DNA of 64,000 nucleotides. Source: Paractinoplanes pyxinae (GTDB lineage Bacteria; Actinomycetota; Actinomycetes; Mycobacteriales; Micromonosporaceae). Each line of letters starts with the position of its first letter. Positions within the stretch are counted from its first letter, which is position 1. The stretch spans positions 124,001 through 188,000 of the forward strand of contig NZ_JAPNTZ010000018.1 in the NCBI RefSeq assembly GCF_026626335.1, written 5' to 3'. Shown one piece after another: positions 54,343 to 63,900 of this stretch. A model generated the notes under the pieces. It worked only from the letters and a program-made list of their open reading frames with translations. It was not told the origin of the DNA and did no database searches. Position numbers and translations under genes: made by a program.

Positions 54343-55020
54343 TCAGGCGCCGCCAGGCACCAGCCGCATCACCTCCGCCGCTACCGCTGCCGGTGCGTGC
54401 AGCATGTGCAAGTGTCCCCCCACCATCACACTTACCGGCCAACCCCGGGCCACCGCGTCCGCCCGCTCATCGGCGTACGTATCACCGAACGACAGATAGG
54501 CCGCCGGCATGTCGTCCCAGCCGGCGGGCACCTCGATCCGCGCGGCCAGGTATGCGAACGGCACCTGGCGCTGTTCCGCAGTCACCAGTGCTCTCAAGCG
54601 ATCGTCCGGGAACAGACGGGCCACCTCATCCTCCGGCCACCACGTCGTCCACGGCGGCAGCTTCCCGTCCGCCCCCACCAAATCGCGTAACGACTCTCTC
54701 AAACCCACGGGCGCCACCGACATTTCCCCCCTCGCCGGCGGCAGGACCGCGTCCACGAACACAACACCACGCACCGGCCGACGAACCGCCATCGCCGGCA
54801 CGTACAACCCCGCGTTGCTGTGGGCGACCAGAATCAGCTCACCGTCTGGCAGCTGCGCCTCGAAGGAAGCCAGCACCACAGCCGGATCCGCAGCCGCCGG
54901 ATCCGGCGGCACCGGCACCGTCACCGCACACGAGTAGACGCCCCGCAGCACATCGGCTACCGATTCCCAAACCACGGAGCCGAGGAACGGACTCGGCAAA
55001 AGAACCACGTGAGACGCCAC
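54343..55020 (-). CDS. Small alpha/beta hydrolase
   Basis: This is a 225-aa protein. HVVLLPSPFLGSVVWESVAD at the N terminus and the nucleophile elbow LVAHSNAGLY (Ser about 69) define the alpha/beta hydrolase fold; the His of the triad is probably in GGHLHMLH (about 205). It resembles short esterase or lipase-like proteins of unknown substrate. ATG 55020 is the only long start. The gene is divergent from the MFS gene. Confidence 0.82.
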   Translation of the reverse strand: MASHVVLLPSPFLGSVVWESVADVLRGVYSCAVTVPVPPDPAAADPAVVLASFEAQLPDGELILVAHSNAGLYVPAMAVRRPVRGVVFVDAVLPPARGEMSVAPVGLRESLRDLVGADGKLPPWTTWWPEDEVARLFPDDRLRALVTAEQRQVPFAYLAARIEVPAGWDDMPAAYLSFGDTYADERADAVARGWPVSVMVGGHLHMLHAPAAVAAEVMRLVPGGA

Positions 55021-55354
55021 CCGCCCTTCCTACCATCCGGCCACCTGCGTCCGGCAACACAGCCCGATGTCATCGCCGACTCACGCTCGGCCCGATCCAG
55101 CCCGACACGCAGCGTGCCGATGACGCCGGCCGACGCGCACGGTCAGCGGCAGATCCGTGCACGTGATCATGGAATGGGGCGGTGCTCCACACGGAGGCGC
55201 TTCGGCCCATGTGCGCCGGGCGATGACCGTTCTCGGCAACGTCGCTGACAAGCCGACGTCTGTGGCCACGGCATAATGGCGTTGCCGCTCAGCGTCCCGC
55301 GGCCCAAGATCTCGACATGGACACCGTCGCCGGCCGTCACCCCATGACTAGCCT
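55021..55354. other. Divergent intergenic region with repeat motif
   Basis: About 330 bases separate the hydrolase and MFS genes. No gene is supported. It carries the first copy of the GCGGCAGATC motif and presumably both promoters. Confidence 0.5.
55146..55162 (+). repeat. Dispersed motif, copy 1
   Basis: GCGGCAGATCCGTGCAC is identical over 17 bases to the copy at 57163-57179. Three shorter copies occur at 57575-57584, 59816-59825 and 60713-60725, all plus strand, all between genes. Confidence 0.6.
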
Positions 55355-56548
55355 TTGATGCTTGGCCAATATCGGCGGCTGTTCTCCGCCGAGGGTAGTT
55401 TGGCCTTCACCCTCGCTGGAGTCGTCGCCCGGTACCCGATGGGCATGTATGGGGTGAGCGTCCTGCTGCTCATGGTCGACACCAGCGGGTCTTACGCCAC
55501 GGCCGGCCGGGTTGCGGCGGTCGGCCTCGTCGCTATGGCTGTCTGCGCGCCCCTCGTCGGAAGGCTCGTGGACCGCTACGGACAGGCGAAAGTCGCCGTC
55601 CCCGCCACCGTGACATCGGTCGCTGCGTGCACCGGTACCGTGCTCTGCGCGCAATACGGAGCACCGATGTGGGCCATCTACGTCACGTACGCTCTGTCCG
55701 CTCCCTGCCCTTTCGTCGGGACCTTGGCCCGGGCACGCTGGGTTCGCATCTACCGTGAGCAACCGGACATGATGCACACAGCCAACGCCTTCGAACGAAT
55801 CGTGGACGAGATCGTCTTCATCACCGGGCCGGCTGCTGCCGGCCTGCTGTGCGGGGCGATCGGCCCGGCCGCTGGGCTGTACGCCGCGAACACGCTGCTG
55901 CTGGTGGGAACCCTGTTGTTCGCCGCGCAGCGCAGAACAGAGCCGATCCCGGTGCCGATCGACAAGAGCCAGAAACGCGTGCGGCTCCTGACGCCTGGCA
56001 TCACGGCCACTGTGGCGCTGTTTCCCATCTTCGGGATCGCTTTGGGATCCATGGAGCTGGTAACAGTCAACTACGTCGCTTCGCACAGCTCCCGGTCCTA
56101 CTCCGGCATCTTCCTGGCCTTGATCGGCCTCGGCTCATGCCTGACCGGTCTGTACTTCGGCACACTCAAACTCAAAAGCGACCTGCGTCGCCGCACTCTC
56201 GCGGTCTCGGCCGTCCTGAGCGCCTGCCTGATGCCCGTGCCCCTGCTCCTCGACGGCAACCTGGTGTTATTCGGAGCGTGGGCCTTCGTCGTGGGTTCCG
56301 CGTTCGCGCCGTTCCTGATCACGACTCTGGGTCTCCTGCAGCAGCTCACCCCGGAGGAACGCATCAATGAGGGCATGTCTCTGGTAGACGCCGGCCTGGT
56401 CGGCGGCCAAGCGATAGGGCTGTCAACCTCGGGAGTGATCGCTGCCCACTACGGCGCAACCACCGGCTTCTTGATCGTGTCCGCTGCAGGCCTACTCACG
56501 CTGCTGGTCGCGACGGGCGGAGCGCGCTGGTGTGACTTCCGGCGGTAG
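55355..56548 (+). CDS. MFS transporter
   Basis: This is a 397-aa permease with about 12 predicted transmembrane helices. It has the A motif-like GRLVDRYGQAK (about 67-77) between helices 2 and 3, and a second-half equivalent around SGIFLALIGLGSCLTGLYFG. It would export a small molecule by proton antiport. The start is TTG 55355 or ATG 55358; neither has a strong ribosome binding site. No biosynthetic genes are adjacent, so the substrate is unknown. Confidence 0.85.
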   Translation: MMLGQYRRLFSAEGSLAFTLAGVVARYPMGMYGVSVLLLMVDTSGSYATAGRVAAVGLVAMAVCAPLVGRLVDRYGQAKVAVPATVTSVAACTGTVLCAQYGAPMWAIYVTYALSAPCPFVGTLARARWVRIYREQPDMMHTANAFERIVDEIVFITGPAAAGLLCGAIGPAAGLYAANTLLLVGTLLFAAQRRTEPIPVPIDKSQKRVRLLTPGITATVALFPIFGIALGSMELVTVNYVASHSSRSYSGIFLALIGLGSCLTGLYFGTLKLKSDLRRRTLAVSAVLSACLMPVPLLLDGNLVLFGAWAFVVGSAFAPFLITTLGLLQQLTPEERINEGMSLVDAGLVGGQAIGLSTSGVIAAHYGATTGFLIVSAAGLLTLLVATGGARWCDFRR

Positions 56549-56709
56549 TCGTCACCGAGTTCCGGCTTCAGGCGTCACCGGTACGGCTTCTCGGCGGTGA
56601 CTGTCATCGGAGCCTTCCGACCAGCGTCGGATGCTCATCACTCTCGGTAGCAGGATGCTGGACGGGTCTTCGGCAGCGAGCACGATCGGCGGTACGACAG
56701 ACTGTCACC

Positions 56710-57117
56710 GTGGATGTCGGGACGGTTCAGATTGAGAGCTACCACGAGGTGCTTGCTCTGCACCGGTATCTCTTCGAGAGCAAGGGTGGGGATCTCTCCA
56801 GCGAGTACGCCGGAAGTCCTTTCATCGCGGCGATTCAGAATCGCCTTGCCGACGCGCTTGAGGCCGCTGATCCCGGATCTGGATGGACGACATGGCGCGA
56901 CGCGGAGGGTCACCAACAGCGCATTGACGCGGTACGGCAACACCTGTTGTCAACCGCAGGCCACTGGAACGGTATGAGCCGCGAGCAGCAACGGGCGTAC
57001 GTCCAAGACCTACTTGCGCCGCTGCGGACGTCGGAGGATCTGGTGGCTGAGCTCGTCGACCTCCAAGCAGCACCGATTTCCACCGGATCGACAGACAGCC
57101 CAGCGAAAGACCGCTGA
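56710..57117 (+). CDS. Unknown small helical protein
   Basis: This is a 135-aa protein from GTG 56710. No family is recognised. The sequence is helical and acidic, with HRYLFESKGGDLSSEYAGSP and RQHLLSTAGHWNGMSREQQR. Codon third positions fit a real gene. It is 69 bases before the next gene on the same strand. Confidence 0.6.
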   Translation: MDVGTVQIESYHEVLALHRYLFESKGGDLSSEYAGSPFIAAIQNRLADALEAADPGSGWTTWRDAEGHQQRIDAVRQHLLSTAGHWNGMSREQQRAYVQDLLAPLRTSEDLVAELVDLQAAPISTGSTDSPAKDR

Positions 57118-57162
57118 ACTTCACGTTCCGTGGTCTGGTAGCCCCTTCGGCACGCACTTGTC

Positions 57163-57179
57163 GCGGCAGATCCGTGCAC
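57163..57179 (+). repeat. Dispersed motif, copy 2
   Basis: Identical over 17 bases to 55146-55162. Here the motif lies about eight bases upstream of the ATG at 57187, in a 70-base gap, so it may influence that gene. Confidence 0.6.
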
Positions 57180-57186
57180 CGAGTCG

Positions 57187-57513
57187 ATGCAGAGGTTGGT
57201 TGCGGCAGAAGGAAGCGCATTGCGCTGGCTGGCGGATCTCCGGCAGATTGGATTCGTGAGTAAGTATTCGGTGCTGCGGGACCGACTTCGTACGTCCGGT
57301 CGGCTAGAGGTGCAAATGTCCTTCGATGAGATCACTGACTTACTCCCAGGTGGCCTGCCGCCGAGCGCCTACCGGTACGACGCGTGGTGGAACAACGAAG
57401 ACGACCCCGGCAGCACGCACAGTCAGAGCCGTCTCGGTTGGATGGCTGCCGGCTACACGGCGGCCGCCGACCGAGCCGCCCAGCAAGTCGTGTTCACCCG
57501 AATCGCTGGCTGA
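57187..57513 (+). CDS. DUF7662-like small protein
   Basis: This is a 108-aa protein. KYSVLRDRLRTSGRLEVQMS, FDEITDLLPGGLPPSAYRYDAWW and HSQSRLGWMAAGYTAAADRA fit the pattern of small proteins with YxPLxxYL, FxEIExILG, LPxSAxxxxxWW, and AWxxAGW motifs that I associate with DUF7662. The fold is presumed to be all-helical and strand-mixed. The family's function is unknown; members lie near restriction-type genes and mobile elements. Confidence 0.72.
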   Translation: MQRLVAAEGSALRWLADLRQIGFVSKYSVLRDRLRTSGRLEVQMSFDEITDLLPGGLPPSAYRYDAWWNNEDDPGSTHSQSRLGWMAAGYTAAADRAAQQVVFTRIAG

Positions 57514-57765
57514 GCCCGTTGTCTGCACAGCAGCCTTCCAGCGGCACAAGGACGAAGCGTGGAGCGCTCGACCAGCGGCAGATCAATGCGCCTCTTCGCG
57601 CCGACGGCGACGTCCTCGAACGCAGCCCCGGCGAGGCATTCCTCGGATTTCCTCACTCGTCGTCCTCTGCCCTTGGCGGGTTCTCGACGGTCATCTCGGC
57701 AGGTCTGCGCACGCGACCTGGCGGAAGCAATGAAGGTTCGTATGGGGGATAACCCGCATCTGTAG

Positions 57766-58377
57766 ATGGATGATTTCCGGCTGCTCGGTTCTGAGGTGTA
57801 CCGGCAGGCTCGACCTATGCAGACTCACAGGCGCTTCAACGGCTCGGCGAGATCCGGACGTTCCATTCGCTCCCGGCCGCGTAGATGGATTGCCGATACG
57901 CTTGTACGTGGTTCTACTGGTCTTCCACTTGCTCTGGCAGCGCTATTGATGTCTCTCGCCGGGAGAGCTGGGACGGCGGCGCAGATCCAGCTGCGGCTGG
58001 CAGCCGGCTTTCCGGCTGCAGCGAATGGGGTCACTGTCCCCGGGCGACGACCGGATACGACCGCGGTTCGAGTGGTGATGCACAGTGCGCTCGTGGCCGT
58101 TCCGGCTGCGTTGGCATTCCTCGCCACAGCTATGCAGCTGTTTGTCGTGTGGTCGGGATATTTGTATCCCTTGCGTCCGGACACCATCGCCGCCCTCGGG
58201 CATCCATTCAGCCCTGACCGCCAGGTGCTTCCTGAGGCTTGGGGCGGCCCGACGCTTATGGGCGCCTGGGGCGTACACGCCTGCATCGCATTCGGAATCC
58301 AGGCTGTCTGTCTTGCTTTGCTGGTAGGGCTGTGTCGACTTCAAAACTCCATTGCCGGCTTGCTGAACGAACGGTAG
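57766..58377 (+). CDS. Unknown membrane protein
   Basis: This is a 203-aa protein from ATG 57766, or from ATG 57817 without the first 17 residues. After a basic cytoplasmic N terminus (SRPRRWIADTLVRG) it has three predicted transmembrane helices: about 52-66 (GLPLALAALLMSLAG), 105-130 (ALVAVPAALAFLATAMQLFV) and 168-192 (GVHACIAFGIQAVCLALLVG). No family is named. Similar short membrane proteins occur in Micromonosporaceae. Confidence 0.6.
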   Translation: MDDFRLLGSEVYRQARPMQTHRRFNGSARSGRSIRSRPRRWIADTLVRGSTGLPLALAALLMSLAGRAGTAAQIQLRLAAGFPAAANGVTVPGRRPDTTAVRVVMHSALVAVPAALAFLATAMQLFVVWSGYLYPLRPDTIAALGHPFSPDRQVLPEAWGGPTLMGAWGVHACIAFGIQAVCLALLVGLCRLQNSIAGLLNER

Positions 58378-58613
58378 GCGGATGCGTCTTGCATACCCAT
58401 CGTATCCGAGGGTGAATGAAAACAGAGCAGTGTTCGTGTGCCCTCGTTTCAACAGAAGCAACAACAGCCAGGTCTGATGCAATGCGCGCTCATCGGCATG
58501 AGCGTGCGTCGGAACACCGCGGCCGTGCGTCATGTCGCCGGGCTGGTTGACCGCCTGCCGCCGCGCGCGCTCGGCGGCAAATGAGTGTGATCAGCTGCCG
58601 CCTGCCAGGTGCA

Positions 58614-59009
58614 TCAGTCGATCTCTCGGCTCGAGTTGAGCCATTCGGCGTCGTTCCACGTGACTGGCGTAGCGCCGACCGGCGAGAAGGCGATTCCAGG
58701 ATCGTCAGTCTGGACGAGGCAGATCAGGCGACGGCCGAAAAGTAGAGCGTGACGTGCCTGGCCGGCGTAGATGTCGAGCACGCGTTGAGCGACCTCCGGC
58801 TCAGTGGCGGCGAACTTGTCATAGCCGACCAGAACCAGCACCAGGCCCGTGCTCTCCGACGACACCCCATACTCGCCGACCGCGACATCGCCGAGGCAGT
58901 CGTTCAGGGCGTTGAGGTTGCCACCGTAGTAGGACGGGAAACCGAGCGCGGCGGCGAAGTCACGGTGAAGGTCCCGACTTGACGTCGGTTGGCAGCACCC
59001 AGGCGTGCG
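58614..59009 (-). pseudogene. Barstar-like gene without a usable start codon
   Basis: The minus-strand frame open from 59009 (after TAA at 59012-59010) reads DLHRDFAAALGFPSYYGGNL, NALNDCLGDV and GQARHALLFGRRLICLVQTD, the core of barstar-like (barnase inhibitor) proteins: DFAAALGFPxYYGxNLDALNDCL. Between the TAA and this core there is no ATG, GTG or TTG; the first GTG lies after the core and would give 83 aa lacking its key part. The N terminus is probably lost by frameshift or deletion. Barstar-type proteins bind ribonucleases. Confidence 0.65.
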
Positions 59010-59265
59010 TTAACCGTTTGCGGGTTCTTGAACCACGGGATGGTCCGGCAATGTCTGGAACCATCAGCCTGGCGGGCACCGTTTCTGATCGTGGAGATCA
59101 GCTGGGCCTGGCTGACCGCTGACGATGAGTGCTCCAAATGCCGCACTGACCAGCGCGCACGGGCCGCGGCGGAAGAGCGCCCTGGACGGCTGAGAGGGAA
59201 AGCTCGACCCGCGATGACAAGGGCCGCTCGGCCACGTCGAGGAGCACACTCCTAACCTTGAGCCT

Positions 59266-59703
59266 ATGGAGCACATCGAGTTCCGCACCGTCGAGGAGGA
59301 ACTCGGCATAGGAGTGCTCACCACACTGATGCCGTACCTCAACGGGGTTCCTCTGCGCGATCTGGTTCGCCGGGCCGAGCTGCCCTTCGCCCGACGTGAA
59401 GGAAAACCTGACCTCGCAGGCAGCTACGCGGGCCTTGTGGGCCAGGAAGTACGCTGGCCAAGCTGGCACTACCTCGGAAAGCCCGTCCTCAGCTGGTTCG
59501 GCGACGGTGACACCGTCTTACTCGGCTGCGTCTGCAGCGACTGGGGTTGCTGGCCGTTCACCGCAATGGTGACAGTCACCGAGGACGCGGTCACCTGGTC
59601 CGGCTACCGAACCGGACATCGCGAGTGGGACTACCGCGAACTACGCGACTTTGCATTTGATCGGCACCAGTACGAACAGGCGTTATGTGCGACCGCCCAC
59701 TGA
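59266..59703 (+). CDS. Unknown small protein
   Basis: This is a 145-aa protein from ATG 59266. No family is named. A first half with HLEF-type strands and GVPLRDLVRRAELPFARREG is followed by GDTVLLGCVCSDWGCWPFTA (Cys-x-C-x4-C) and a C-terminal RELRDFAFDRHQYEQAL. The pattern is widely conserved in actinobacteria (from memory) in proteins of unknown role. Confidence 0.7.
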   Translation: MEHIEFRTVEEELGIGVLTTLMPYLNGVPLRDLVRRAELPFARREGKPDLAGSYAGLVGQEVRWPSWHYLGKPVLSWFGDGDTVLLGCVCSDWGCWPFTAMVTVTEDAVTWSGYRTGHREWDYRELRDFAFDRHQYEQALCATAH

Positions 59704-60076
59704 GCATGACAAGACAACCTCGGCACCCCACACCCGCAGTAAGTTGCGCCGGGCAAAGAGGCACGACCGCCAGTCAGCAGCTGTGACGCCTTGCGCAGTC
59801 CAACACGCATGGACGGCGGCAGATCAGTGTTCCCGCTTAAGCCAAGAGGCGACTACCACAATTCGCAAACCGATCATGCTCATCTGCGCCTCGTAAGTAG
59901 CATGGAACAGCACGGAGCGTGACGGCCTCGCTGGTCTTCGCGCGCGATAGCTCATCGAAGATGTACCCACCGCCGTGCGGCGTGCGCACCTCACTGGAAG
60001 GGCTGTGGCCCGCACGATGGGCGCAGGGACCGCCGACCGGATGCGAGGGTTACGGTGAATCATCAACAATCCGACG
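59704..60076. other. Intergenic stretch
   Basis: About 373 bases with no supported gene; contains a GCGGCAGATC copy at 59816-59825. Confidence 0.5.
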
Positions 60077-60088
60077 ATGAGGCTGCAC

Positions 60089-60448
60089 ATGATCAATGTT
60101 CACGAGTTCGCGCGGCGGCTTAGTACTCTTGGAACCGACGCGTTCACCAGCGATGACGTCGTGGACCTGGCGACCGCAGCCGATGTCCGCATCAGCGCTG
60201 ACCTCGAGATCGACGCCACTGTGGCGCAGCGCCTGCTCGACCAGATCACGCCGACCCTGCCGGTCACCGGGGCCCAAATCACGGCGTCGCAATGGCCGCC
60301 ACCGAAGTCCTCCCGTCCAGCAGCGCCTTCGGTGTCGTTCTCCAGCCCCGGCGCCGTCGACGGACCGGCTGATCAGCCAAGCAGAGCCCGCACTTTTGGG
60401 CCCGCGCGTAGCGGTCGGCGACCCGGCTCGCGGCGACCCGGCAGGTGA
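60089..60448 (+). CDS. Possible small helical protein
   Basis: From ATG 60089 (or 60077) the frame encodes 119-123 aa. The first half, MINVHEFARRLSTLGTDAFT to ISADLEIDATVAQRLLDQI, looks like a real helical domain; the second half is Pro/Ser/Arg-rich and could be non-coding. No ribosome binding site of note and no recognised family. Confidence 0.4.
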   Translation: MINVHEFARRLSTLGTDAFTSDDVVDLATAADVRISADLEIDATVAQRLLDQITPTLPVTGAQITASQWPPPKSSRPAAPSVSFSSPGAVDGPADQPSRARTFGPARSGRRPGSRRPGR

Positions 60449-60972
60449 AGCTGCTGCCCCGCACTCGGCGGTGCGCGTCGCTGAGATGACTGGACGGCGG
60501 CGTCGACGACCGGTCGACTTCGGGCATGCGCCGATTACTGCTAGCCGCATGGCACCCGCCCGGATGCTTCGTCGGTATCGGGCTTCCCTGCTCGTAGTCT
60601 CGATCGCGCCGGCGGGCGTTGTGCCCGCAAACTTTCACCGGACCCTGCACGGCCAGCATCCGCCGCTCGCCACGCGCACTGCCTCGGCACCGAGTTTCAT
60701 CGGCGGCAGATCCGTACGCTCATCAGGGCCGCAGCCTGATACTCGTCACCGAAGCGGCACCGAGCATGCTCGGTGAGTGTGGCATGCATGCAATGGACTC
60801 AAGAACGAAGTTGCTCCAAAGCCCGCGCCGAGGGCGTCCCCACGCAACACAGGCAGGTATCCGCTTCTCGGACCCAGATGCGCTGACAGCCAGGCCACTC
60901 CTGCTCGATGGAAGCCGCGGTCGAGGTGAGACGCCCGAACAGGCTGCAGAGGAGCAACGCCGGATTAAGACC
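60449..60972. other. Intergenic stretch
   Basis: About 524 bases between the 60089-60448 frame and the convergent WD40 gene. Frames here are shadows or short. One GCGGCAGATC copy lies at 60713. Confidence 0.5.
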
Positions 60973-63900
60973 CTAGCCGCAGGCTTCGCTGAACTGCTCG
61001 TCCGAGGCGTACGTTGTCCATTCCTCGGTGGTGAGCTCGCCGGCTTGCTGACACAGCCTCCGAATAGGATCAGTAAAGCTCGCCAGATGCCATTGCCGGA
61101 CAGTTTCGTCGTAGCTCGTGGTCGCCAGCGTTGAGCCGTCCGTGCTGAAGGCGACCGACCACACCGTGGAACTGTGACCGGTCAACGGGACACCCACCTG
61201 CTCGCCGGTCGCCGGATTCCACAGCCGCGCCGTCTCGTCCTGGCTGGCACTGGCCAGCATCGTGCCATCCGGACTGAACGCGACCGCAGTCACCGGGTCG
61301 GTGTGGCCGGTCAGCACCGGTCCGACTGCGCGACCTGTTGCAGGGTTCCAGAGCCGTACAGCGTTGTCGCTTCCGCCCGAGGCAAGCAGGCTGCCGTCCC
61401 GGTTGAAGGCCACGGAAAATATCTCTGCCCCGCCTGGCAATGAGCGGCCGATCTGCCGATGGGTCGCCGGATCCCACAGCCGGATGGTCATGTCCTGGCC
61501 CGCGCTGGCCAGTATCTTTCCGTCCCTGCTGAAAGCCAGTGCGGACACCTGGCCGGAGTGCCCGGTCAGCGGCCGGCCGATCTGCTGGCGAGTGGCGACA
61601 TTCCACAAGCGCACCAAGCCGTCATTGGATCCGGATGCGATCGTCGTGCCGTCCGGACTGAACGAGATCGCGTTCACCACGTTCACCGATCGCTCGTCCT
61701 CGATCGCCTTGGTCGGCGGCGAGATCATCGGCTCGCCGACGGGCAAGCCTGTGTGCGGACTCCACATCAGCACCTGGTCGAAGCTGTTGGTCGCGAGCAA
61801 GCGTCCGTCCGGGCTGAACGCCATCGCGTCCGCGCGGTTACTCTGCATGTCCAGCCCTCGGCCGATGGCGCTTCCGTTGGTCAGATTCACGAAATACGCG
61901 CGATTGTCGTCAGTCCCGTACGCCAATAGCTTGCCGTCCGGGCTGTAGGCCACCGCCTTCCTACCCCCTTCGGCAACCACGGGACCGTCGAGCGCCAAGC
62001 CGGTCGACGGGTTCCACAGCCGCACGGTTCCGTCCCAGGAGGCGCTGGCCAGCGAGCGCCCGCCCGGGCTGAACGTAACCGTCGACACGACATCGGTGTG
62101 GCCGGTCAGGGTTGCGCCGATCTGCCGGCCGGTGGCCGGATTCCACAGGCGTACGGCGTTGTCGTCTCCGCCGGAGGCCAGCAGCTTTCCATCAGGGCTG
62201 AAGGCGACACTTTCCACCGCGCGAGTGTGACCGGCCATTGGGGCTGTGGTCTGCCGGCCCGTCGCCAGGTTCCACACCCGTACGGCGCGGTCGTTGCCCC
62301 CGCCGGTGGCGAGCATCTTCCCATCGGGACTGAACGCCACTGCCTCCACGAGGCCTCGGGATGCCGGGATGCTTCTGACGCGGCGGCCAGTCGCCGGATT
62401 CCACAATTCGACCGTCGATCCGCGGCTCACTGCCAGCCACGTTCCGTCCGGACTGAACGCGCCCGCCTCAGCACCGTCATCAGCCAGCTTGTCAACGGCC
62501 CGGGTGGCTCCCAGATGCCAGAGTCGCATGGACGAATGGCTCGCGATCAGCAGCATGCTCCCGTCCGGGCTGAATGCCACCGACTGCACCTGCGAGCTGG
62601 TCATACACCCGTCGCAGTCCGGAAGTGGGCGCGCCTTCTCGACCAGAGCAGCACCGATCGGCCGTCCGGTGACGACACTCAACAGCTGAACGACTCCGTC
62701 ATCAGTGCCGAAGGCCAGCGTCGTGCTGTCCGGGCTGAAGGCTAATGCGTTCACCGTGCCCGTAGGATCGGTGGCTAGCGGTGCCCCGGTGGTCCGACCG
62801 CCCGCCAGATGCCAGAGCCAGATCCGCGCGTTACCGGCGACCGCCAGGTTTCTCCCGTCGGGGCTGAAGGCGATCGCCATCGCCTGGCCGGGGTACTGGA
62901 GAATGTCGCCATAATGGGCGAGGCGGGCACTCGCCGCGTCAGCCGCCTCGCGGGTGAATGACGTGTGCAGCGCCGCCGCGGCGAGGCGCTGGCCCAGTCC
63001 CCACTCCGTCGGGCTCACGGCTTGGCTCTGCGCTGCGAGCTGGCGAGACAACGCCACCGCATGTTGCTGCTCAACACTGCGGGCGTTACGAGCGGCCAGA
63101 CTGGCGTTGCGACCTGCCAGCACCGCGGCGCCGGTGGTGGCGACGATCAGGACGGCCATCGCCGCGGCGATGCTCTGGTAGACGCGCCGCCGCCGTCGGT
63201 TGCGACGGGTGCTCACCGCGAGGAACTCCCGGACGTCGTCGTCCACGATCAGTGACCGGCCCGGGTCGGTGATCCACCGGTCGACGGCCTCCTGGACGGC
63301 GTCCAACTGCACGCCGCGGTACAAGTAGGAGGCGTCGTTACCGTGGGCATTCCAATCTTGCACGTCATCGATCAACGCTCGGTGCAGCGCCTGGTCAGCC
63401 AGGCCGGACTGCAGCCAGCCGTGCAAGCGGGTCCATGATCGCAGCAGTTCCTCGTGCGCGATCGAGACACTGCCACCTTCCGCGCGCGTGATCAGGCGTT
63501 GGGCGGTAAAGGCGTCGAGGACAGCGTCGAGGTCGCTGTCCGCGCAACCGGTCGCCATCCGCAGAGCGCCGTACGTCGAGAGGTTGCGGGTAAGCCGCCC
63601 GTCGGTGACGCGGGTGAGGTGGACGAGGACGCGCCGGGCCAGATCGCGGTGCCTCTCGGTCAGGCCGAGATAGGCGCTCTCCGCGCTGGTCTGCACGATG
63701 CCCGCGATGCCGCCGGTCCGGTTGTAGCCCGCCACGGTAAGGCGCTCGGCATCGCCGGCCTGCCACATGACAAACATGACCTGCGACAACAACGGCAGAG
63801 CGCCGGAATCGAAGCCCACGACCGGGGTCCGGTCACGCAGGTCGTGCAGGATGGCGGCGGTCAGTTCGGCCGACACCGCCACGCCGGCCTCGGCTGCCGG

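Noticed and set aside
54135..55166. 343-aa Pro-rich plus-strand frame
   Set aside because: Shadow of the alpha/beta hydrolase on the other strand.
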